A DNA stretch of 36,428 nt. Source: a virus. The notes under the pieces are model-generated. The model had not been told where the DNA came from and ran no database searches. It saw only the letters and a list, made by a program, of their open reading frames with translations. The DNA lies in the IMG/VR virus record IMGVR_UViG_3300017527_000099, positions 1 to 36,428 of that record; one strand, given 5' to 3'. The position numbers were made by a program, and so were the translations under genes. Shown here one piece after another: positions 7,658 to 14,957 of this stretch (its first letter is position 1; every line of letters starts with the position of its first letter).

Positions 7658-7866
7658 AACTTCTCTATTTCTTGTTTTTCCCTTGATAAATCCTTTAGTA
7701 TAAAGATATAATTATCATTGTCTAATTGATGGGATATACTATGAATTAATTCTTTCTTTTCTTTATTACATATTAAAGCACATTGTTTCATTTCTTCTAA
7801 ATCTGAAAAATAAACATCTGTTTCATTTAAAAATCTCTCTACTAACTCTTTTGCTTTGTCTTTCAT
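7654..7866 (-). CDS. Small hypothetical protein, paralogue of the 7182-7430 product
   Basis: 70 residues from the ATG at 7866; the open frame extends to 7902 but the internal ATG aligns with the start of its paralogue. Both share KAKELVxxF, KQCxLIC and KQEIEKL. This copy lacks the Cys-rich insertion. Its stop overlaps the next ATG. Function unknown. Confidence 0.65.
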   Translation of the reverse strand: MKDKAKELVERFLNETDVYFSDLEEMKQCALICNKEKKELIHSISHQLDNDNYIFILKDLSREKQEIEKL

Positions 7867-7879
7867 TGTTCTAATTGTT

Positions 7880-8071
7880 TTAACGCCATAAATTAGCGAC
7901 ATTATTTTTTTGTTGTTTTTTAGAATGTTTAGAAACTTTATTTCTATGCTTCATACTTTTTAAACATTCTCGTCTATCTTGATAAATTTTACAACCACTT
8001 ATTTTATTATGTCTATCATAGTGTTCGCATTTATCTCCTATACCACATCTTTTACTTATCTCTGCTTTCAT
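7880..8071 (-). CDS. Small Cys-rich basic protein
   Basis: 63 residues. The N-terminal half has CGIGDKCEHYDRHNKISGC and a fourth Cys in RRECLK, spaced as a possible zinc knuckle. The C-terminal half is very basic (MKHRNKVSKHSKKQQKNN), which suggests nucleic-acid contact. No family recognised. The ATG overlaps the stop of the gene before it. Confidence 0.6.
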   Translation of the reverse strand: MKAEISKRCGIGDKCEHYDRHNKISGCKIYQDRRECLKSMKHRNKVSKHSKKQQKNNVANLWR

Positions 8072-8235
8072 ATCTCTTTAATTTTATAAATGTATTCGTA
8101 TTTTGCTTTCCATCCATCGGGATAGGTTATTTCGTAATCTTCTTGTATATCTCTAATTAACTTAACTCGACGTTTTAGATCAGCTTCTGTTGTAAAGAGT
8201 AGTACCTGGTTATCTGTTTTTAGTTTGTATTTCAA
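8068..8235 (-). CDS. Small hypothetical protein with TTG start
   Basis: A 55-residue frame filling the gap between the ABC-GNAT gene and the Cys-rich gene. It starts at TTG 8235, two bases into the stop region of the upstream gene, and ends in an ATGA overlap with the next. Product: KYKLKTDNQVLLFTTEADL, then YEITYPDGWKAKYEY. The tight overlaps on both sides support it. Function unknown. Confidence 0.55.
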   Translation of the reverse strand: MKYKLKTDNQVLLFTTEADLKRRVKLIRDIQEDYEITYPDGWKAKYEYIYKIKEI

Positions 8236-9371
8236 AATATTGATATTTGATTTTGTGCTACTTCTTTATAAGCATCAGCATTAAACATAATTACATCGCT
8301 GCTATCTAAACTTTTAATACCTGTATATTTATAACTATAACTTGGACGAAACATAATTTTTCTTCCACTATTATCTTGTCCCGGTGTTTTTAAATGTCCA
8401 GCAGTTTGTGACCAATTACTATCTCTATCAAGTGCAATTCCTAAAGCTGGATTCATAGTTCTAATAAACATTTGATGTTTTTCTTTCCAATATAAAGCAC
8501 TAATATAATTAACTATTTCTTTTCCTAATCCTAATCCTTGAAAATCAGGTAAAACGACAATTCTGCTTATGCGTCTTGTTTTCGTATCGCCTACGCCTGG
8601 AAATGGCAATATTCCTACAAAAGCTATTGGTTTATCACTCCATAAAAAAACATAACATTGAGCTGCTTTGTTTAAATCTTCTGTTAAATAATGATGTTGT
8701 TTGAATATATTCCAAGTTTCATATCTACATCGAAATATCTGTAATTGAATTTTTGGTCTTTGCCTTCGACTTGACGCTCTTTCAAGACGCCCTTTTAATG
8801 GTGAATAAATCCAATCTGGCAATAACCATTCCATAATATCAAAATGACAAGACGCAAGTATTATTTTTTTATTTGTTCTTCTTATGTATTTTTGTAATGC
8901 GTTACTCATCGCTTTCGCTACATCTCTATCAACTACACTTGTAAACTCATCAATCAATATAACATCATTTTCAGACGCTTTGCCAACTTTATAAGCTAAA
9001 GATGCTCTATATTGTTCACCATTACTTAAAAGTGCGTAAGGTCGCAACCAAGTGGGTACAGACGCTAATCCCATAGCAGATAATAAAAACGTGGCTTCTT
9101 TAGGCTCTAACCAATCAAAATTACTTATTAATGGTTTTTCTAAATCAAATACATCTTTAGTTAAGTTGCCAAATTCTTTTAATAAAGTTGTTTTACCAGT
9201 TCCAGAGCCACCGTAAATAACACCAATATTCCAATCAAATGTTTTACATTCGCTAAAGTTGATTGGTATTTTAACAGAAGTTTCTTCTTTGTTTTGAATA
9301 TCAAATGCTTCATACACATATTCAGTATATTTATCATTAATTATTTTATTTTTTCGCTCTATGTATTTCAT
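8232..9371 (-). CDS. ABC-type ATPase fused to a GNAT acyltransferase domain
   Basis: 379 residues. The N-terminal half is a complete single ABC ATPase: Walker A GGSGTGKTT (54-62), signature-like LSNGEQ (115-120), Walker B VILIDEFTSVVD (137-148) and switch His in ASCH (H166). The C-terminal half is a GNAT fold with acyl-CoA loop VVLPDFQGLGLGKEIV (Q278-G283) and a later RTMNPALGIALDRDSNW. There is no membrane domain, so this is not a transporter. The GNAT fold also includes the Mu Mom DNA-modification enzyme; a nucleic-acid-modifying role here, near a cytosine methyltransferase, is my inference. A protein target is equally possible. It overlaps the HNH gene by 26 bases. Confidence 0.8.
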   Translation of the reverse strand: MKYIERKNKIINDKYTEYVYEAFDIQNKEETSVKIPINFSECKTFDWNIGVIYGGSGTGKTTLLKEFGNLTKDVFDLEKPLISNFDWLEPKEATFLLSAMGLASVPTWLRPYALLSNGEQYRASLAYKVGKASENDVILIDEFTSVVDRDVAKAMSNALQKYIRRTNKKIILASCHFDIMEWLLPDWIYSPLKGRLERASSRRQRPKIQLQIFRCRYETWNIFKQHHYLTEDLNKAAQCYVFLWSDKPIAFVGILPFPGVGDTKTRRISRIVVLPDFQGLGLGKEIVNYISALYWKEKHQMFIRTMNPALGIALDRDSNWSQTAGHLKTPGQDNSGRKIMFRPSYSYKYTGIKSLDSSDVIMFNADAYKEVAQNQISIF

Positions 9372-9726
9372 CGTTTAGTTCTTGTAGTAGTAATTCCTTT
9401 TCAAATTTAAACAATTTACTCGTGGTATTAGCTTTTATTCTTAATAAATTCATAAACTCTTCACCTTTTTTATAGTATAACCATTCTGTAAATTCTACTG
9501 GAGTTTTATGAGCTGAAAACTTACTACTGAAAACATGATGAGCCACACATAAACAAACTCCATTTTTAACGTGCCACCTTGTACTCTTTTTGGATCGACT
9601 GTAAATATGATGACTGTTTAGTGTTGTTGTCTTACCACAATATTCGCATTTCATTCCTGCTCGTATCTTTACAAGTTTGCTCCAGGCTTCATCTAATTTG
9701 CCTTCTATACCTTTTCTACGCTTCAT
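9346..9726 (-). CDS. HNH endonuclease
   Basis: 126 residues. Zinc and HNH residues are visible: CEYCGK (C27, C30), the SHHIYSRSKK His pair (H39, H40), then CLCVAHH (C58, C60, H63, H64). The second half is a helical region that may bind DNA. The gene lies in the recombination and DNA-modification block, not beside the terminase, so it is more likely a recombination or homing-type nuclease (NinG-like in position) than a packaging HNH. Specificity cannot be told. Confidence 0.8.
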   Translation of the reverse strand: MKRRKGIEGKLDEAWSKLVKIRAGMKCEYCGKTTTLNSHHIYSRSKKSTRWHVKNGVCLCVAHHVFSSKFSAHKTPVEFTEWLYYKKGEEFMNLLRIKANTTSKLFKFEKELLLQELNDEIHRAKK

Positions 9727-9925
9727 CTATGTATTTTTTTATTGGTTTATTAAGCCATTCAACAATATTTAAAAACATTGATACTTTCATATCTTTTGAT
9801 TTATAAAGATTGCAAACAGTAAAACGTGAAACTCCCAAATAATCTGCTAAATTCTGCTGCGTGTATTTAGTCCTATTCATTGTTTTTAATACGTCTGTAT
9901 GTAAAAGATTTGTTTTTAGTTTCAT
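9716..9925 (-). CDS. Small HTH DNA-binding protein, XRE-like
   Basis: 69 residues. A helix-turn-helix is visible in TQQNLADYLGVSRFTVCNLY (about 22-41): QNLADYLGVS is the first helix and turn, RFTVCNLYKS the recognition helix. No other domain. Probably a transcription regulator of the phage. It overlaps both the HNH gene and the methyltransferase gene, so it is co-transcribed with early genes and not in a separate immunity region. Confidence 0.75.
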   Translation of the reverse strand: MKLKTNLLHTDVLKTMNRTKYTQQNLADYLGVSRFTVCNLYKSKDMKVSMFLNIVEWLNKPIKKYIDEA

Positions 9926-10572
9926 GCTAATAATATTTCTTTACAAAGTTCATAAGGTATTTTAGAACGTTCATAATTATTCTTTAATCCTTGTGTGCCT
10001 GTCTTTGATCCTCTTGGTGCTGGTTCATGATGACAATTAGGATTTCCATTATAGCATTCTGGTCTTGGTTGCCATCCATCTGGATTAAATATAGAATAAA
10101 TATTATTACTCCATATATCCGTAGGTTTCGCTCTTGTATCACCATATTGACAATACCATACAGTTGTTTTTGGTATTCCTAACATAAAAGGCATCTTTCT
10201 TAAATAACCTCTAGGATTCTCTATATACCATTTAAAGTTAGGATTGATTTTTAATATATCTTTATAAAGTTTTAATACATTTAATACAACCCTATCACTC
10301 TTTTCTGCAAAATTAGTCTTTGGTTTTCCGTTATCTCTATGAGTTGAAATAGCTGCTATTGAGTAAGTAGTACACATTGGAGAACCCCACCCAAAATCAG
10401 GAATAAAAGGAATATCATCTACTGTTAAGAACTCAATATCTTTAACTAAATCAATTTTATCAAAAGGTTTTACATCAACTGAAAAAACCTCATACCCTAA
10501 TTCATCACATACTTTTCCTATTGATCTACTACCCGCAAATAATTCTAATACTTTCTTTTTATTTTTTTCCAT
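9922..10572 (-). CDS. Cytosine-C5 methyltransferase-like protein
   Basis: 216 residues from the ATG at 10572 (MEKNKKKVLELFAGS); the frame is open to 10608 but that extension covers another small gene. The AdoMet site is LELFAGSRSIGKV (motif I), with SVDVKPF as the acidic strand. GSPMCTTYSIAA takes the place of the PCQ catalytic loop (motif IV) with Cys in the right position, and ENPRGYL fits the ENV motif VI. It is shorter than bacterial C5 methyltransferases and has no clear target domain, as in several phage relatives. It probably modifies phage DNA cytosines, either methylating for protection or taking part in another C5 modification. Confidence 0.75.
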   Translation of the reverse strand: MEKNKKKVLELFAGSRSIGKVCDELGYEVFSVDVKPFDKIDLVKDIEFLTVDDIPFIPDFGWGSPMCTTYSIAAISTHRDNGKPKTNFAEKSDRVVLNVLKLYKDILKINPNFKWYIENPRGYLRKMPFMLGIPKTTVWYCQYGDTRAKPTDIWSNNIYSIFNPDGWQPRPECYNGNPNCHHEPAPRGSKTGTQGLKNNYERSKIPYELCKEILLA

Positions 10573-10664
10573 TGCCAAATAAATTTTGTAACACCACATC
10601 CCATACAACTATACCTAAAATATCTTTTCCCTACTAATACGTAATCATGTTTACATTCTTTCAC
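10545..10664 (-). CDS. Tiny zinc-ribbon-like protein, GTG start
   Basis: 39 residues (KECKHDYVLVGKRYFRYSC, then MGCGVTKFIW). The pattern CxH...CxxCG suggests one zinc site. The GTG start overlaps the stop of the preceding gene by four bases, and the end overlaps the methyltransferase start by 28 bases. It is the only frame filling the gap between those genes. Function unknown. Confidence 0.55.
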   Translation of the reverse strand: MKECKHDYVLVGKRYFRYSCMGCGVTKFIWQWKKIKRKY

Positions 10665-11257
10665 AATAAATCTTTTAAGTGTTTTCCTTTTACCTCTAAT
10701 CGTTCAAAATATTTTCTTAATAAATAACGCATTGCTAGTTGTTCAGGTTCTGATGCTTTTTGCTCTACTGCATTGTTGTAAGCACTCCACTTAACTTTAT
10801 GACTGTCATTTATGAGTTCTCTTTGTTCAAGAAATAGATAAACCCATGATGACCGTCTATCTACTTTGCGATTGCTTAAAAAGTAATCATAATGATTAAT
10901 AGCATCCAGCTCATCTTGTCTTATTTTATCGTACAATTTAGCCTCTGGTTTACTTCTTTTTTCTGATTTATACGATTGGTATATCTGACCTACTAAAGCA
11001 CGATCTAAATATCCTGAAACAGGTTTAACTGACAGTTGACCATCAACATACATTTCAAACATTTTCTTTATGTCTAAAAATCCTAACGACCAGCAATGTT
11101 TTTTAATACCTTTAAGAGCTTCGTTTAGTTGTATCTCTTTTTCTGCTTTGATTGAGAGCAGAACAGATAACCAGGCTTTTACTTGTGTTTCCAATAAAGT
11201 ATCTATTTCAGGAATAGCTTTTATTGGAGTATTTTCATGTTTAATTACTAATTCCAT
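10661..11257 (-). CDS. Hypothetical early protein
   Basis: 198 residues, mostly helical and charged. Features: KHCWSLGFLDIKKMFEMYVDGQLSVKP near the middle, a QIYQSYKSEKR basic stretch and a C-terminal basic helix (LLRKYFERLEVKGKHLKDLL). It lies directly after the DUF6291-like gene, overlapping by 17 bases, and before the methyltransferase. In many phages the genes in this place support replication. I do not recognise the family. Confidence 0.7.
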   Translation of the reverse strand: MELVIKHENTPIKAIPEIDTLLETQVKAWLSVLLSIKAEKEIQLNEALKGIKKHCWSLGFLDIKKMFEMYVDGQLSVKPVSGYLDRALVGQIYQSYKSEKRSKPEAKLYDKIRQDELDAINHYDYFLSNRKVDRRSSWVYLFLEQRELINDSHKVKWSAYNNAVEQKASEPEQLAMRYLLRKYFERLEVKGKHLKDLL

Positions 11258-11864
11258 AATCTTTTTTCATTTTATCTATTAACAATCCACTTTCTTTTTT
11301 AGCCGAACTTTTTTCTTTTTCAAACCGTTTTTGATTTTTAAGCCAAGTTGCTAATCTTCTTGAAATATCAAAAGGCTGGTTTTTTGCATATTCAAAACGC
11401 ATCTTTTTTCCTTTTTCGTTGTGTTCTGTCCAGTAATCGTAAAATTCATTTCTTAACCCAACTTCATATTTTTCATAGAAAGGTGATAAGGATTTCATAA
11501 AATCCGCCTTTCTTTTATTTATATCATTAACTATTACTTTATCTTTATCTTTATCTTTATCTTTATCGGCTTTTTTGGGTTTGCCAGAAAAGGCTTGGGT
11601 TATTTGGGTTTTAGGTCTGCCACCTTTTAAACCGTTAACACGTTGTTTTTCAATGAATTGATTATATTTAACTAAATCCCTTTTTAACGTTCTTTTAATA
11701 GGTTCAAACACTATTTTAGTTAATCTATCAGGTGCTTCTGGATTAAGATCATTGATATATTCTAAATAATGCTTAAATAATATACCTGCTTCTTCATTAG
11801 TCAATTCTTTAACTGTATGAATTATATCGCAATAAAGTAAAACTGATTTCTTATTTTCTGCCAT
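11241..11864 (-). CDS. DUF6291-like protein, possible replication protein
   Basis: 207 residues. The N-terminal half (SVLLYCDIIHTVKELTNEEAGILFKHYLEYIND, then VFEPIKRTLKRDLVKYN and GLKGGRPK) matches the phage DUF6291 pattern often found beside helicase loaders. A low-complexity linker (KADKDKDKDKDKV) is encoded by six-base TTTATC repeats on the plus strand. The C-terminal part (FYDYWTEHNEKGKKMRFEYAKNQPFDISRRLATW) is a short helical domain seen at the ends of such proteins. It follows a terminator or attenuator. Role in replication is inferred from family context. Confidence 0.75.
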   Translation of the reverse strand: MAENKKSVLLYCDIIHTVKELTNEEAGILFKHYLEYINDLNPEAPDRLTKIVFEPIKRTLKRDLVKYNQFIEKQRVNGLKGGRPKTQITQAFSGKPKKADKDKDKDKDKVIVNDINKRKADFMKSLSPFYEKYEVGLRNEFYDYWTEHNEKGKKMRFEYAKNQPFDISRRLATWLKNQKRFEKEKSSAKKESGLLIDKMKKDYGISN

Positions 11865-11871
11865 AATTCTA

Positions 11872-11920
11872 TAAAAAAACCCTAAAGGTTCATCTCCGCA
11901 CAGAATCCCCTTTAAGGTTT
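11872..11920 (-). terminator. Intrinsic terminator or attenuator inside the early block
   Basis: The minus-strand RNA forms a 12-bp stem AAACCUUAAAGG / CCUUUAGGGUUU with one G-U pair, a 20-nt loop and seven U. It sits 10 bases before the DUF6291-like start, so it must be read through or be regulated for the downstream early genes to be expressed. Confidence 0.75.
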
Positions 11921-11929
11921 AAACTAAAT

Positions 11930-11989
11930 TTATAAGTATCTAATGAGTGCGGTCATAACAATCGCTAATATAGTAAAAATATCTAACAT
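11930..11989 (-). CDS. Possible 19-residue membrane or leader peptide
   Basis: MLDIFTILAIVMTALIRYL is one hydrophobic helix. Its ATG overlaps the end of the DnaA-like gene and its stop lies just before the attenuator hairpin. This is the position of a leader peptide, although it has no codon run pointing to a specific amino acid. It may be chance. Confidence 0.3.
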   Translation of the reverse strand: MLDIFTILAIVMTALIRYL

Positions 11990-12588
11990 ACAACCTCTAT
12001 ATCTCTAATGTTTTTGTAGTTTCTTCTTCTGCTTTCAATCAGCTTTAGATAAGGTTTGAATCTGGTTTGCAGAAACTCCTCTCTAAATACATAAGGCAGT
12101 GTTAATAACTCACTAATAAACTTATCTTTTATTGCATTTCTAGTACGTTCTAACTCTATTTGATGCTCTTTTTTAAGCTCGTATATCTCTCTGTTTTTAG
12201 TGTATTCAATGCGTTCTATTCCATTCATTTCTGCTAGATTATTTAATTCATCGTTCCTAAATTCTATCTCTTTTAAGCATTTCATATGTAGTTTTTTAAA
12301 TACAGGATCTACATCTAATAAGTCTTTAACTCGTTTACATGAGTTTATAACCGTTGCGTGAGTTTGACCTAGCATATCAGCTATTTCAACAAGAGAGTAA
12401 GGTTTAAAAGATACATCATCATCAAAATAAACTTCATTTTTACCATAATTAAAAGCTAGATAAGTCCATAGTTGTCTTAACTCTTTTAACTCTCTTTTTC
12501 GAGTGTAATAGCCTGTTTCTGGATTAATCTTTAAAAAGTCTTTTCCGGAATATAACTCTACTACGTTTCTTATTTGTTCTGCTGTCAT
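11983..12588 (-). CDS. DnaA domain IV-like DNA-binding protein
   Basis: 201 residues. Residues 65-86 (SLVEIADMLGQTHATVINSCKR) match the DnaA C-terminal HTH: the basic loop and DHTTVxHA-type signature appear as QTHATVINS. There is no AAA+ ATPase domain, so it can bind DNA like DnaA but cannot form the initiator filament alone. The C-terminal half is a long charged helix region. It probably binds DnaA-box-like sites in the phage origin or controls host replication; that is inference. It overlaps the upstream gene by 4 bases. Confidence 0.75.
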   Translation of the reverse strand: MTAEQIRNVVELYSGKDFLKINPETGYYTRKRELKELRQLWTYLAFNYGKNEVYFDDDVSFKPYSLVEIADMLGQTHATVINSCKRVKDLLDVDPVFKKLHMKCLKEIEFRNDELNNLAEMNGIERIEYTKNREIYELKKEHQIELERTRNAIKDKFISELLTLPYVFREEFLQTRFKPYLKLIESRRRNYKNIRDIEVVC

Positions 12589-13082
12589 GATTTCATTAAT
12601 TCGTTATAATTAAAATGATTTCCTAAACATTCAATAATGTTAGTTTGCTCTATATCTACACCCATATACATTTTATTGTAAATATGTATTCTTTTATGAG
12701 TTGTTATTTTATTTAAAACAAAATCTTTACCTTTATCTGTTATTTTCCATTCACCTAAACTTTTAGTTTTACCATTGCTTTTTTGATCGTTCTGTTTAAT
12801 AAATCCCCAGTATTTAAGTAAAGTCCAATCATGGTTATTTTTAAAACTATTAACTCGTAAAAAATCTTTTACATTTATCCATCTATCACTAATTAAACTT
12901 TCTTTGTATAGTCTAATTAATATAACCGCCATCCCACTATTTAATTTTCTTTTATATAATTTAACAAACTGACCGCAGCACTTACAAGAAGTGCCTTTAT
13001 CCCAATTATCTCTTAATTCTTGTTTAGCTTGTTGTAATGTATCAGAAAATAATTCTGTTTGTTCTAATCCTGTTGTTTCCAT
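12585..13082 (-). CDS. Phage protein with zinc motif and winged-helix-like region
   Basis: 165 residues. CKCCGQFVKLYKRKLN has a CxCC cluster near the N-terminus, typical of a zinc-binding N-terminal motif before a basic stretch. The middle (LIRLYKESLISDRWINVKDFL, then NHDWTLLKYWGFIKQ and GEWKITDKGKDFVLN) looks like a winged helix, with the last part as the wing and final helix. Similar unnamed proteins sit near ssDNA-annealing genes in Bacteroidota phages. DNA binding is inferred. Confidence 0.75.
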   Translation of the reverse strand: METTGLEQTELFSDTLQQAKQELRDNWDKGTSCKCCGQFVKLYKRKLNSGMAVILIRLYKESLISDRWINVKDFLRVNSFKNNHDWTLLKYWGFIKQNDQKSNGKTKSLGEWKITDKGKDFVLNKITTHKRIHIYNKMYMGVDIEQTNIIECLGNHFNYNELMKS

Positions 13083-13387
13083 AAACTTATCTGTGTTCTA
13101 ATATCCTTTTGTAGTTCTGAATAATGCCTTAATATCTTTCTTATTTCGTCCAGCTCCGGTACTTTAAATTCTGCTTCTTTGATCTTGGCAGATTGACTGT
13201 TACCTTTTGATTGAAATACTACACTTTGAAAATCATGGTAATAGTCTTTGCGTAATTGCACTAAATAAGACAAATTACAGCCTAAATCCCGCAGTATCTC
13301 GCTTAACTCGTATGTTTCTATCAACTGGACGTTTTGATAGCGTAAAACAACGTTATTTAAGTTGTTTAATACTTCTTCTAGTTTCAT
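13064..13387 (-). CDS. Hypothetical helical protein near the ERF gene
   Basis: 107 residues and largely helical (LEEVLNNLNNVVLRYQN, then LSEILRDLGCNLSYLVQLRKDYYHDFQSVVF and ELDEIRKILRHYSELQKDIRTQISLWK). It has the look of a coiled-coil accessory protein. It is located between small zinc proteins and the winged-helix-like gene, overlapping the latter by 19 bases. A recombination or replication accessory role is only suggested by place. Confidence 0.7.
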   Translation of the reverse strand: MKLEEVLNNLNNVVLRYQNVQLIETYELSEILRDLGCNLSYLVQLRKDYYHDFQSVVFQSKGNSQSAKIKEAEFKVPELDEIRKILRHYSELQKDIRTQISLWKQQD

Positions 13388-13496
13388 ATTCTATTTCTTT
13401 AAAATCTGCGTGTTCTCTACATAGTGAGCAAAGATCTGTTTCAAATAGTGGTGGCATCCCACAACAATTACTTAATTTTTCTTTTTGAAACCTCAT
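13353..13496 (-). CDS. Small zinc-finger-like protein
   Basis: 47 residues: MRFQKEKLSNCCGMPPL, then TDLCSLCREHADF. The pattern CC...CxxC is a likely zinc knuckle, common in tiny phage proteins. The ATG lies inside the end of the preceding small gene, and the end overlaps the next gene by 35 bases in another frame. It is the only good frame filling the gap. Confidence 0.6.
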   Translation of the reverse strand: MRFQKEKLSNCCGMPPLFETDLCSLCREHADFKEIEYETRRSIKQLK

Positions 13497-13608
13497 CTTT
13501 TTTAAATGATTTCATGCAGTAACCAAATTCTTTCTGACAATGATTAAATGTCATTTGCTCGACTACATCGTTATCTTCTATTTCAAGTATTATTTGTATT
13601 GTTCTCAT
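13468..13608 (-). CDS. Small hypothetical protein
   Basis: 46 residues (MRTIQIILEIEDNDVVEQ, then HCQKEFGYCMKSFKKDE). Its ATG overlaps the ERF stop as ATGA and it runs into the zinc-finger-like gene. The first half suggests a beta strand and helix. No family recognised. Confidence 0.55.
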   Translation of the reverse strand: MRTIQIILEIEDNDVVEQMTFNHCQKEFGYCMKSFKKDEVSKRKIK

Positions 13609-14171
13609 TTCACATCTTCTAATAATAATTCTTCAGCAGCTTTAGAAATCTTAAATCTATTTCTTAAATACCACATATCTTTACCCTCTTTTAGAGTTGC
13701 TACTGCACGTTTCCAATCTCTAGTTAATTCTGTATTACTTTTATCTGTAAACTTATTTAACCATACTTTTTCGACGTCCTGGACTGTTTGCTTTTGAACT
13801 GTTTTATTAGCATCATCATCTTCAGCTTGTAATCCTAAAAGACTTGCTAATGTATAACGTCTGTAATAAGTGATTTCAGAACCTCGTTTTTGTGGATCGG
13901 TTTGATTTGTTAATTCTAAACCGCTCTCAATATGGTATAAAGAATCTACATCTTTTAAATCAATATCATCAATACTTGTTATTCTTGAATAAACTATATT
14001 TTCTTCAATCGGTTGTAATAAAAGTAAATTATGCTTTGCTAATATCGGTTCAACGTGTTCTAATAGTTGATTAATATCAAAATACTTTGATTTGTAAAAA
14101 GGGTTCGTACTATCTTTAGAGATTTTGCCAATCTCTTGTTTTGCCTCAAATAATTTTTTGTAAATACTCAT
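13605..14171 (-). CDS. ERF-family single-strand annealing protein
   Basis: 188 residues. The ERF superfamily signature is clear: NPFYKSKYFDINQLLEHVEPIL near residues 23-44, and the diagnostic KRGSEITYYRRYTLASLLGL followed by AEDDDAN around residues 95-122. ERF proteins anneal complementary single strands and drive phage recombination and circularisation of permuted genomes. The C-terminus is a variable charged region. The DEDD exonuclease at 15852-16736 is far away and on another transcript, so a classic exonuclease-annealase pair is not seen here. Confidence 0.88.
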   Translation of the reverse strand: MSIYKKLFEAKQEIGKISKDSTNPFYKSKYFDINQLLEHVEPILAKHNLLLLQPIEENIVYSRITSIDDIDLKDVDSLYHIESGLELTNQTDPQKRGSEITYYRRYTLASLLGLQAEDDDANKTVQKQTVQDVEKVWLNKFTDKSNTELTRDWKRAVATLKEGKDMWYLRNRFKISKAAEELLLEDVK

Positions 14172-14182
14172 TTTTATTTATT

Positions 14183-14374
14183 TTAAATTAATGACATATA
14201 AGCCATTTCGTTAAGTTCACTATAATAATCTTCACCCATCTGATCTAACTCATCTTCTGTTAGTGGTGTTCCATCATCCCATTCTGCATAAGTAAAAAAT
14301 GCATCGCTGAAGTCCGGATAATCTTTAGTATCCACTCCGTCTAATTGTACGGTATTCCAATCAATTTTTTTCAT
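14183..14374 (-). CDS. Small acidic phage protein
   Basis: 63 residues from the ATG at 14374; the open frame goes to 14410, but that part overlaps another gene and the internal ATG gives the compact product MKKIDWNTVQLDGVDTKD. The protein is strongly acidic (SDAFFTYAEWDDGTPLTEDELDQMGEDYYSELNEM). The pattern VDTKDYPDF(S/C)DAFF...DGTPLTxDEL recurs in many phages, with no known function. Acidity and early location would suit a DNA mimic or inhibitor, but this is speculation. Confidence 0.75.
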   Translation of the reverse strand: MKKIDWNTVQLDGVDTKDYPDFSDAFFTYAEWDDGTPLTEDELDQMGEDYYSELNEMAYMSLI

Positions 14375-14474
14375 CTTGTTTATTTTGGTAATCTCTAGCC
14401 TCGATAGCACATAAAATGTATGTTACTAATGAGAATCCAAAGAGTATTGTTAGTATTAAAATTGTCTGTATCAT
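14361..14474 (-). CDS. Small single-pass membrane protein
   Basis: 37 residues with one clear hydrophobic helix near the N-terminus (ILILTILFGFSLVTYILCAI) and a charged tail (EARDYQNKQDEKN). The ATG overlaps the stop of the gene before by 4 bases, and the end overlaps the next start. Role unknown. Confidence 0.5.
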   Translation of the reverse strand: MIQTILILTILFGFSLVTYILCAIEARDYQNKQDEKN

Positions 14475-14695
14475 TTGTATATTGATTTAAACATATTACT
14501 AATTCCGTTAGCTATCATTTCACCCTGTGCCATCTGACGCTTAAATTCAGCCTCTCGATCTATACTCTTTTTTTGTCTAACTTCCTGATAAATAACTTCT
14601 GTATTGTAAAGTTCAGAATCTACCTCAATCCTGGTTTTACCTTTTACTTTCTTTTCACTTGTGGTAAGTGTACCTTTGTTAAATTGTCGTTTCAT
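14471..14695 (-). CDS. Hypothetical basic early protein
   Basis: 74 residues, basic N-terminal half (MKRQFNKGTLTTSEKKVKGK) and a helix with REAEFKRQMAQGEMIANGI. The ATG overlaps the previous stop and its stop overlaps the following ATG. No motif recognised. Confidence 0.65.
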   Translation of the reverse strand: MKRQFNKGTLTTSEKKVKGKTRIEVDSELYNTEVIYQEVRQKKSIDREAEFKRQMAQGEMIANGISNMFKSIYK

Positions 14696-14853
14696 GCTTT
14701 ATGTATTCCTGTTATTTTTCTAAATTTATATCGTCTGTGAAAAGCTGTAAACCACAAGCCAAATTCACCTTCATTTTTAAACTCTTTTTCAATCTGACCT
14801 ACTCCACCTCTTTCTTCACCAAAGTATTGTCGATAAATTATTAATCGTTTCAT
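14692..14853 (-). CDS. Small basic hypothetical protein
   Basis: 53 residues (MKRLIIYRQYFGEERGG, then GLWFTAFHRRYKFRK). Overlaps of four bases at both ends support translation in the chain. The sequence is rich in aromatic and basic residues. No family known to me. Confidence 0.55.
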   Translation of the reverse strand: MKRLIIYRQYFGEERGGVGQIEKEFKNEGEFGLWFTAFHRRYKFRKITGIHKA

Positions 14854-14957
14854 AACCATTCTTTAAAACCGTATCGGATTATCATATAAGTAATAAGTAC
14901 AGAATAAACCAATAAGGAAATTAATAATACTTTTAATTGTCTGTTAGTGAATTTCAT
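14850..14957 (-). CDS. Tiny single-pass membrane protein
   Basis: 35 residues with a hydrophobic centre (LKVLLISLLVYSVLITYMII). Its ATG lies within the end of the first early gene, and its stop overlaps the next ATG. Function unknown. Confidence 0.5.
   Translation of the reverse strand: MKFTNRQLKVLLISLLVYSVLITYMIIRYGFKEWL

Noticed and set aside
11534-11567. Short tandem TTTATC repeats
   Set aside because: They encode the KDKDKD linker of the DUF6291-like protein; spacing and length do not fit a CRISPR array or origin iterons.
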